A stretch of 6,425 nt of DNA from an uncultured Bacillota bacterium. GTDB taxonomy: Bacteria > Bacillota > Clostridia > UBA1381. The stretch spans positions 1 through 6,425 of the forward strand of contig CASFSH010000143.1 in the NCBI GenBank assembly GCA_949297205.1, read 5' to 3'. The notes under the pieces were generated by a model that was given only the letters and a program-made list of their open reading frames with translations, ran no database searches and was not told the origin of the DNA. The position numbers were made by a program, and so were the translations under genes. Shown here one piece after another: positions 1 through 4,874 of the stretch; the first letter of the stretch is position 1; every line of letters starts with the position of its first letter.

Positions 1-1
1 A

Positions 2-979
2 GATCCGCATAATATGACGTCAAAAGAAATAATATCGGTTATCCGTAATGCAGGTATCGTGGGAATGGGCGGAGCAGGTTTCCCGACCCATGTAAAATTA
101 AGTCCGCCTGAGGATAAAAAGATAACTCATATAATAGTAAACGGAGCGGAATGTGAGCCATATCTAACTTCCGATCACAGAAGAATGCTGGAAACACCGG
201 AAGAAATTATTGACGGGCTTAAGATCGCAATGAAGGCTTTGAATCTTGATCATGGATATGTTGGAATTGAAAATAATAAGCCGGACGCAATTGAAATAAT
301 GAAAAACAATGCAGATGAAAGCATTACCGTTGTACCGCTTAAAACCAAATATCCTCAGGGAGCAGAAAAACAGCTGATATATGCAATAACGAAAAAACAG
401 GTTCCTTCAGGAGGACTTCCGGCAGATGTTGGAGCTATTGTAATGAATATAGATACGGTTACACAAATTTCAAAAGCATTCAGAACAGGTATGCCATTGA
501 TCGAAAGAATTGTAACCATGTCCGGAGATTGTATAAAAAATCCGGGAAATCTTCAGGTGAGAATCGGAATGCCTTTTTCCGATCTTATAGATGCCTGCGG
601 AGGATTTTGCGGTGATGTAAAAAAGCTTATAATGGGCGGTCCTATGATGGGCATTGCTCAATTTTCCACTGATATACCGGTTATAAAAACAACGTCGGGA
701 CTTATAGCTTTGTCGGATGACGGAAATACATACGATGAAAATACACCTTGTATCAGATGCGGAAAATGTATAGAACATTGCCCTATGCATTTAATGCCAC
801 TTTATCTTAATAAATATATAAAGGCCGGAAAACTTGATATGGCCGAAAAGTATAACGTAATGGACTGCATCGAATGCGGTATATGTTCTTATCTGTGCCC
901 CGGCTTGCAAAGTCCGCTTCATTCTATAAGAATGGCAAAGCAGCAGATTGCCGAAAACAGAAGGAAAAAGAATAATTAA
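2..979 (+). CDS. rnfC: RnfC, NAD(H)-side subunit of the Rnf complex (5' partial)
   Basis: RnfC is the peripheral cytoplasmic subunit of the Rnf ferredoxin:NAD+ oxidoreductase. It carries FMN and two [4Fe-4S] clusters and exchanges electrons with NAD(H). The frame is open to the left edge (codons D-P-H-N precede the first Met at 14), so that Met is internal; family members run to about 430-450 residues, so roughly 120 N-terminal residues are missing. Counting from the Met at 14, residues 17-24 read VGMGGAGF, the glycine-rich start of the NuoF-like (Complex I 51-kDa) flavin/NAD fold, followed by NGAECEPY at 43-50. Two ferredoxin-type clusters follow: C246-x2-C249-x2-C252-x3-C256 and C285-x2-C288-x2-C291-x3-C295. 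The protein ends soon after, without the long Ala/Lys-rich tail seen in gammaproteobacterial RnfC. The stop lies 16 bases before rnfD, as in clostridial rnfCDGEAB operons. The operon promoter is outside the window. Confidence 0.96.
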   Translation, partial: DPHNMTSKEIISVIRNAGIVGMGGAGFPTHVKLSPPEDKKITHIIVNGAECEPYLTSDHRRMLETPEEIIDGLKIAMKALNLDHGYVGIENNKPDAIEIMKNNADESITVVPLKTKYPQGAEKQLIYAITKKQVPSGGLPADVGAIVMNIDTVTQISKAFRTGMPLIERIVTMSGDCIKNPGNLQVRIGMPFSDLIDACGGFCGDVKKLIMGGPMMGIAQFSTDIPVIKTTSGLIALSDDGNTYDENTPCIRCGKCIEHCPMHLMPLYLNKYIKAGKLDMAEKYNVMDCIECGICSYLCPGLQSPLHSIRMAKQQIAENRRKKNN

Positions 980-995
980 GGGAGGAAAAAGCGTA

Positions 996-1955
996 ATGGA
1001 ACATAGATTTATTGTATCATCATCGCCTCATATACATCAAAAGGAAACTGTTGCGGATATTATGCTTGATGTAATTATTGCATTGCTTCCGGCGACTTTT
1101 ATGGGAATATATTATTTTGGTTTAAATGCCGCATTGGTTATACTTACGTCAATTGCAGCCTGTGTTGTTTTTGAGTATTTGTATGAATTGTTTATGCATA
1201 AAAGCATTACCGTTAAAGATTTATCTGCGGTAGTTACAGGGTTACTGATAGGTTTGAATATGCCGCCTACAATTCCTCTTTGGATGGTAGTTGTGGGTTC
1301 TGCGTTTGCAATAATAATTGTAAAACAGCTTTACGGAGGCTTGGGAAAAAACTTTTTAAACCCCGCATTGGCTGCAAGATGTCTTATGCTGGCGGCATGG
1401 GCGGGAGCAATGACAACTTTTGTACAGCCGCTTATGGGCGCCGATGCAGTTACTTCTGCAACTCCTCTTGCAATTTTAAAAGGAACATCTGAAGGTACAC
1501 TGCCTGCATTATCAAAGGCATTTATGGGTGTTACGGGAGGATCAATTGGTGAAACATCAGATGCAATGCTTATTATTGGGGGATTGTATCTGTTGTTTAA
1601 AAGGGTAATAAATTGGAAAATACCTGTAATGTACATAGCATCTTTTGCAGTATTGATTTTCTTGTTTGGTAAAAATACTCAGGATTTGCCTCAAACGCAG
1701 TTTATGCTGCTTCATGTATTTTCAGGCGGTCTTATGTTGGGGGCATTTTTTATGGCTACCGACTATACAACAACACCTACCACACCGAAAGGACAGATTA
1801 TTTTCGGATTGGGATGCGGAATACTGACATTTGTTATCAGAACATTCGGAGGCTATCCGGAGGGTGTTTCATTTTCAATTTTGTTAATGAATATTTTAAC
1901 ACCGCTAATTGACAGATATACTGCCCCGAAAAAATTCGGCTTCAAAAAAATGTAA
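996..1955 (+). CDS. rnfD: RnfD, membrane subunit with covalent FMN
   Basis: RnfD is an integral membrane subunit of the Rnf complex, homologous to NqrB, that carries an FMN covalently attached to threonine. The 319-residue protein has about ten hydrophobic segments (roughly 25-42, 44-62, 76-88, 93-111, 123-138, 190-202, 209-225, 238-256, 265-282, 291-304). GKNFLNPALAAR at 117-128 is the conserved family motif. D150-A-V-T-S-A-T156-P-L matches the flavinylation site, with T156 (codon 1461-1463) the predicted FMN acceptor. D256 lies in the conserved ATDYTTTP stretch. I chose the ATG at 996 because GGAGG (981-985) lies at proper distance upstream and the protein then starts MEHRFIVSSSPHIH, the usual family N-terminus. 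An in-frame ATG at 948 would overlap the end of rnfC and lacks support. An ApbE flavin transferase is needed for maturation and is not in this window. Confidence 0.96.
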   Translation: MEHRFIVSSSPHIHQKETVADIMLDVIIALLPATFMGIYYFGLNAALVILTSIAACVVFEYLYELFMHKSITVKDLSAVVTGLLIGLNMPPTIPLWMVVVGSAFAIIIVKQLYGGLGKNFLNPALAARCLMLAAWAGAMTTFVQPLMGADAVTSATPLAILKGTSEGTLPALSKAFMGVTGGSIGETSDAMLIIGGLYLLFKRVINWKIPVMYIASFAVLIFLFGKNTQDLPQTQFMLLHVFSGGLMLGAFFMATDYTTTPTTPKGQIIFGLGCGILTFVIRTFGGYPEGVSFSILLMNILTPLIDRYTAPKKFGFKKM

Positions 1956-1994
1956 AAATTATTGGTTCTTCTTGCATGAAAGTGAGGGTGAAAG

Positions 1995-2576
1995 ATGTTG
2001 AACAAAGATCAAATAAAGAATATTTTAAAAGTCGGATTTACTCTTTGTGCAATAACGGCGGTTTCAGCATTGATTCTTGCATGTGTTAATTCCGTTACCG
2101 CTCCTGTTATCGCAAAAAATACAGCTGAAAAACAATCTCAGGCTATGCAGAAAGTATTGCCTGCGGCAAGTGAGTTTTCCGAAGATAATTTAGTTAATGA
2201 AAATATAGATAAAATTGTAACTGAGATTTATGAAGGAAAAGATGAAAACGGTGAAGTATGCGGATATGCAGTTATGGTATCTCCCAACGGATACGGCGGT
2301 GCTATATCAATGACAGTTGGAGTTGATACCAATCTTACCGTTACCGGAGTTGATATTATATCTCAATCAGAAACACCGAGTTTGGGTGCAAAATGTATTG
2401 AAGATGATTTTAAAGATCAGTATATAGGAAAAACACAAGGAGTTACCGTATCAAAAAGCGGTGCAAAAGATAACGAAGTTGACGCTATATCAAGTGCTAC
2501 AATTACATCAAATGCTGTAACTCTTGGTGTAAATACAGCAATTGATGCCGTAAGTCTGATAAAGGAGGGCAAATAA
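1995..2576 (+). CDS. rnfG: RnfG, extracytoplasmic FMN-binding subunit
   Basis: RnfG passes electrons between the membrane centres of the Rnf complex through a covalently bound FMN, and is homologous to NqrC. The 193-residue protein has one N-terminal membrane anchor (about 13-32), a charged linker, and an FMN-binding domain (about 85-190) that faces the outside of the cytoplasmic membrane in this family. The motif SETPSLG is at 124-130. D163-A-I-S-S-A-T169-I-T-S is the flavinylation site, with T169 (codon 2499-2501) the expected FMN acceptor. The length fits the family (about 190-210). The start is supported by GAGGGTG at 1984-1990. The gene follows rnfD after 39 bases, and its TAA is directly followed by the rnfE ATG, so translation of the two is probably coupled. 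Confidence 0.95.
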   Translation: MLNKDQIKNILKVGFTLCAITAVSALILACVNSVTAPVIAKNTAEKQSQAMQKVLPAASEFSEDNLVNENIDKIVTEIYEGKDENGEVCGYAVMVSPNGYGGAISMTVGVDTNLTVTGVDIISQSETPSLGAKCIEDDFKDQYIGKTQGVTVSKSGAKDNEVDAISSATITSNAVTLGVNTAIDAVSLIKEGK

Positions 2577-3185
2577 ATGAGTAAGAATCTGAAGATCATT
2601 GCAAACGGTATAATAACCGAAAACCCAACTTTTGTTCAACTGTTGGGTATGTGTCCTACCCTTGCGGTAACAACAAGTCTAAAAAACGGAATAGGCATGG
2701 GATTATCTGCAGCTGCAGTTTTGGTAGCGTCAAATGTATTAATTTCGCTATTGAGAAAATTAATTCCGGAAAAGGTAAGAATTGCAGCTTATATAGTAAT
2801 TATTGCAACGTTTGTTACGATTATTGATTTGTTATTAAAGGCATTTTTGCCATCTTTGGCTGATCAGCTTGGAATATTTATTCCTTTGATAGTTGTAAAC
2901 TGTATTATTCTTGCAAGAGCAGAGGCATATGCTTCAAAAAATACCGTTGGAAAATCAGCTTTGGACGGACTGGGAATGGGACTTGGATTTACACTTGCCC
3001 TTTCACTTATTTCTGCTGTAAGAGAGTTTTTCGGTGCGGGTACTTTGTTTGATATAAAAATATACGGAGATGTTATAACTCCTCCTTCAATAGTAACAAT
3101 GGCACCGGGAGGATTTATTGTTCTTGGACTTTTAATAGCGCTTATCAATCATATAGCAGCGAAGAGAAAGGCAGGGGATAAATAA
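2577..3185 (+). CDS. rnfE: RnfE, membrane subunit
   Basis: RnfE is a polytopic membrane subunit of the Rnf complex, homologous to NqrD and paralogous to RnfA. In structures of Rnf/Nqr complexes the two subunits sit together in inverted topology and hold one [2Fe-2S] cluster through cysteines in the membrane. The 202-residue protein shows about six hydrophobic segments and both signature cysteines: C26 in LLGMCPTLAV and C109 in VVNCIILARAEAYASKN. The second motif, with its ARAEA run, separates RnfE from RnfA. KSALDGLGMGLGFTLAL at 126-142 is also family-typical. The ribosome site GGAGGG (2564-2569) lies inside the end of rnfG; the ATG at 2577 abuts the rnfG stop. The TAA at 3183-3185 overlaps the rnfA ATG by one base (TAATG). 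Confidence 0.95.
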   Translation: MSKNLKIIANGIITENPTFVQLLGMCPTLAVTTSLKNGIGMGLSAAAVLVASNVLISLLRKLIPEKVRIAAYIVIIATFVTIIDLLLKAFLPSLADQLGIFIPLIVVNCIILARAEAYASKNTVGKSALDGLGMGLGFTLALSLISAVREFFGAGTLFDIKIYGDVITPPSIVTMAPGGFIVLGLLIALINHIAAKRKAGDK

Positions 3186-3754
3186 TGAGTTATCTTTCTT
3201 TAATTATCGGTGCATTGTTTACACAGAATTTTGTAATGGTAAAGTTTTTGGGAATATGCCCGTTTTTGGGAGTTTCCAAAAAAATAAATACTGCTGCGGG
3301 TATGGGAATGGCAGTAACATTTGTTATGGCTGTTGCCTCAGCAATAACATATCTTGTAAATCTTATTCTCGGAAGCAAATTTGAATATTTGCAGACTATT
3401 GTATTTATTCTTATTATTGCCGGCTTGGTTCAGTTTGTTGAAATGTTTGTGAAAAAATCAATGCCGTCATTATATAATGCATTGGGAATTTATCTTCCGC
3501 TTATTACAACAAACTGTGCGGTTCTCGGTGTTGCATTGCTAAATGTACAGAATGGATATAATTTCATACAGTCGGTATTGTACGGAACTTTTGCCGCTTT
3601 AGGATTTACAATGGCAATTATCATTTTTGCCGGGATAAGAGAGACGATAGACGATGCAGATATACCGGAAAGCTTCAAAGGATTTCCTATAGCGCTTATT
3701 ACTGCCGGATTAATGGCAATAGCATTTATGGGATTTTCCGGTTTTACAATATAA
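3185..3754 (+). CDS. rnfA: RnfA, membrane subunit
   Basis: RnfA is the six-helix membrane partner of RnfE, homologous to NqrE. Together they are thought to carry electrons across the membrane through a shared [2Fe-2S] centre and to take part in ion translocation. At 189 residues it is close to the usual 190-193. Signature cysteines are C25 in FLGICPFLGVS and C111 in LPLITTNCAVLGVALLN; GFTMAIIIFAGIRE at 140-153 is also conserved. Hydrophobic segments fall near 4-30, 37-60, 71-90, 100-120, 131-152 and 168-187. The start shares one base with the rnfE stop, and an AGGGG stretch (3173-3177) within rnfE serves as ribosome site, so translational coupling to rnfE is likely. An 89-base gap follows before rnfB, the largest in the operon. 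Confidence 0.95.
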   Translation: MSYLSLIIGALFTQNFVMVKFLGICPFLGVSKKINTAAGMGMAVTFVMAVASAITYLVNLILGSKFEYLQTIVFILIIAGLVQFVEMFVKKSMPSLYNALGIYLPLITTNCAVLGVALLNVQNGYNFIQSVLYGTFAALGFTMAIIIFAGIRETIDDADIPESFKGFPIALITAGLMAIAFMGFSGFTI

Positions 3755-3779
3755 TATACAATTAAACTATAAATTTTTT

Positions 3780-3814
3780 CCGTTAAAAATGCTGTTAATT
3801 GCATTGTAAAACGG
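3780..3814 (+). other. Possible RNA hairpin in the rnfA-rnfB gap
   Basis: The transcript can fold into two stacked 5-bp stems. CCGTT (3780-3784) pairs with AACGG (3810-3814), and inside it AATGC (3788-3792) pairs with GCATT (3801-3805), separated by a small 3/4-base internal loop and closed by an 8-base loop. No U-run follows it, so it does not look like a terminator. It lies just upstream of the strong rnfB ribosome site (GAGGAGG, 3831-3837) and could be an RNA processing or stability element. Short stems arise easily by chance in AT-rich DNA, so the call is weak. Confidence 0.3.
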
Positions 3815-3843
3815 TTTGTAATGTAAGTCTGAGGAGGTAGGCA

Positions 3844-4644
3844 ATGAATATTACAGATATTGTTACTGCAGTGATAATAGTTGGAGTAACCGGATTGATT
3901 TTCGGATGTTTACTGGCATTTGCATCAATTATTTTTGAAATAAAATCTGATGAAAGGGAAACGAAGATCTTAGAAGTTCTTCCCGGTGCAAATTGCGGCG
4001 CCTGCGGATATGCAGGGTGTTCTGCATATGCTTCGGCAATCGTAAAGGATAACGCACCTATTAATGCTTGCAGTGTGGGTAAAGATGCCGTAGCTAAAAA
4101 AATAGGTAAAATTATGGGTGTAAAGGCCGGTGCGGTTGAACCCATGGTGGCAAGAGTAATGTGTGGCGGAGATTGTTCAATAGCTGTAAATAAATATGAA
4201 TATGAAGGTATACATGACTGTCTTGCCGCATCAAAACTTGCGGGAGGACCGAAGGCTTGTCCGAACGGTTGTCTGGGTTTCGGCAATTGCGTTATTGCGT
4301 GTCCGTTTGATGCGATTTCTATTGAAAACGGAATTGCGGTTGTAAATGAGGAAAAATGTCAGGCATGCGGAATATGTGTGAAAAAATGCCCCAAACAAAT
4401 TATTAAACTTGTACCTAAAAAGAATATGTATACTGTGCTCTGTTCCAATAGAGAAAAGGGTGCATTAACAAATAAATATTGTTCGGCCGGATGTATAGGC
4501 TGTAAAATGTGTGAAAAAGTATGTTCAGTAGGTGCCATTAAAGTTAAGGATAATTTTGCTGTAATTGATTATGATTTATGTATAAACTGCGGTGAATGTG
4601 CAGAAAAATGTCCTAAAAAAGTAATTGTTAAAAGAGATATTTAA
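3844..4644 (+). CDS. rnfB: RnfB, ferredoxin-side multi-cluster iron-sulfur subunit
   Basis: RnfB takes electrons from reduced ferredoxin and feeds them into the Rnf complex. The 266-residue protein has one N-terminal membrane anchor (about 5-30) and then a soluble cytoplasmic part. C51-x2-C54-x4-C59-x16-C76 is the [4Fe-4S]-binding Fe-S (ASF) domain typical of RnfB. A cysteine-rich central block follows (C107, C111, C126, then C139, C143, C149, C153). Regular ferredoxin motifs are C172-x2-C175-x2-C178-x3-C182, C217-x2-C220-x2-C223-x3-C227 and C246-x2-C249-x2-C252-x3-C256. This gives one ASF cluster plus probably four ferredoxin-like [4Fe-4S] clusters, the long clostridial layout rather than the shorter proteobacterial one. 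The start is supported by GAGGAGG at 3831-3837. It is the last gene of the operon, as in Acetobacterium-type rnfCDGEAB, and a GC-rich hairpin lies just after its stop. Confidence 0.96.
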   Translation: MNITDIVTAVIIVGVTGLIFGCLLAFASIIFEIKSDERETKILEVLPGANCGACGYAGCSAYASAIVKDNAPINACSVGKDAVAKKIGKIMGVKAGAVEPMVARVMCGGDCSIAVNKYEYEGIHDCLAASKLAGGPKACPNGCLGFGNCVIACPFDAISIENGIAVVNEEKCQACGICVKKCPKQIIKLVPKKNMYTVLCSNREKGALTNKYCSAGCIGCKMCEKVCSVGAIKVKDNFAVIDYDLCINCGECAEKCPKKVIVKRDI

Positions 4645-4653
4645 AAATACATA

Positions 4654-4671
4654 CGGCGGCTTTGGCCGCCG
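4654..4671 (+). terminator. Probable terminator hairpin after rnfB
   Basis: A perfect 7-bp all-G/C stem, CGGCGGC (4654-4660) and GCCGCCG (4665-4671), closes a TTTG loop ten bases after the rnfB stop. Such a GC-rich palindrome stands out in this AT-rich sequence, and its position at the operon end suits a terminator. The tract after it (ATTATCCTTT) is only moderately U-rich, so termination may be partial. On the opposite strand the stem is followed by TATGTATTTTTAAA, so it could also work in the other direction. Confidence 0.7.
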
Positions 4672-4675
4672 ATTA

Positions 4676-4689
4676 TCCTTTAAAAAGGA
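4676..4689 (+). repeat. Short AT-rich inverted repeat after the terminator
   Basis: TCCTTT (4676-4681) and AAAGGA (4684-4689) form a 6-bp palindrome with a two-base centre, five bases after the GC-rich hairpin. It may add to termination. Its right half reads as a ribosome-site-like AAAAAGGAG (4682-4690), but no start codon follows at a useful distance. Confidence 0.3.
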
Positions 4690-4715
4690 GTTTAAAAATA
4701 CATTTTCGTAATTAT

Positions 4716-4751
4716 TAAGTAAGTGTTGTTAGATAAGTAAGTGTTCTTAGA
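4716..4751 (+). repeat. Tandem 18-bp direct repeat upstream of ftsH
   Basis: TAAGTAAGTGTTGTTAGA (4716-4733) is followed without a gap by TAAGTAAGTGTTCTTAGA (4734-4751): two copies, 17 of 18 bases identical, differing only at 4728 (G) versus 4746 (C). It lies about 125-160 bases upstream of the ftsH start and upstream of all candidate promoter elements. It could be a pair of protein-binding sites or a neutral tandem duplication. The sequence does not match any operator I know, such as CIRCE, CtsR or LexA boxes. Confidence 0.75.
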
Positions 4752-4780
4752 CTGATAATTATTAATAAATTATAGACAAA

Positions 4781-4811
4781 TTGTAATTTTTCTGCAGTAT
4801 ACACATATAAT
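4781..4811 (+). promoter_or_regulatory. Candidate upstream promoter for ftsH
   Basis: A perfect TATAAT (4806-4811) is preceded by TTGTAA (4781-4786) with a 19-base spacer. The -10 is ideal, but the -35 is poor and the spacing long, and TATAAT arises easily in AT-rich DNA. If used, transcription would start near 4818 and give ftsH a leader of about 57 bases. Confidence 0.25.
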
Positions 4812-4814
4812 TAA

Positions 4815-4841
4815 TTGACTTTTTGATAAAAATATGATAAT
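4815..4841 (+). promoter_or_regulatory. Candidate proximal promoter for ftsH
   Basis: TTGACT (4815-4820) matches five of six bases of the sigma-A -35 consensus, and GATAAT (4836-4841) matches five of six of the -10 box. The 15-base spacer is short; TAATCT (4838-4843) would give a 17-base spacer but a weaker -10. The leader would be about 25-30 bases, ending in the GGGAG ribosome site of ftsH. Most of the element sits between the arms of an inverted repeat, which suits a regulated promoter. Confidence 0.4.
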
Positions 4842-4851
4842 CTATCAAAAA
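4820..4851. repeat. 9-bp inverted repeat overlapping the ftsH promoter
   Basis: TTTTTGATA (4820-4828) and TATCAAAAA (4843-4851) are perfect reverse complements separated by 14 bases. The left arm begins at the last base of the candidate -35 and the right arm begins just after the candidate -10, so a dimeric repressor bound here would cover the promoter. No named operator family matches. As RNA it would be a weak, A/U-dominated stem. Confidence 0.45.
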
Positions 4852-4874
4852 ACAGATATTGGGAGTAAATTCTA

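Larger units (their letters stand above)
4640..4703 (+). repeat. 13-bp direct repeat flanking the rnfB terminator
   Basis: TTTAAAAATACAT occurs at 4640-4652 (covering the last bases of rnfB and its stop) and again exactly at 4691-4703, with the two hairpins between them. The offset is 51 bases. The repeat is AT-rich and may be chance, or the trace of a small duplication. Confidence 0.4.

Noticed and set aside
14..16. ATG at 14 as the true start of rnfC
   Set aside because: The frame is open upstream to the window edge, no ribosome site precedes it, and the protein would lack the N-terminal domain of RnfC.
948..995. Upstream in-frame ATG at 948 that would extend rnfD by 16 residues
   Set aside because: It overlaps the 3' end of rnfC, has no ribosome site, and the extension is unlike RnfD proteins; the ATG at 996 has GGAGG at good distance and the usual N-terminus.
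1280..1492. Second-frame plus-strand open frame inside rnfD
   Set aside because: It lies wholly inside rnfD in another frame, has no ribosome site and no recognisable features.
1925..1938. CCGAA/TTCGG inverted repeat near the end of rnfD
   Set aside because: It is only 5 bp, lies inside the coding sequence, and is not followed by a U-run; the operon continues through it.
1976..1994. ATG at 1976 as an alternative start upstream of rnfG
   Set aside because: It is out of frame with rnfG and lacks a ribosome site; the ATG at 1995 follows GAGGGTG and gives the normal RnfG N-terminus.
3795..4286. Long minus-strand open frame antisense to rnfB
   Set aside because: It is a shadow of rnfB, whose conserved cysteine motifs fix the real frame; the antisense translation shows no family features. 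The other minus-strand frames over rnf and ftsH genes are rejected for the same reason.
4682..4703. AAAAAGGAG suggesting a small gene after rnfB
   Set aside because: No ATG, GTG or TTG start with a meaningful open frame follows; nearby frames end within a few codons.
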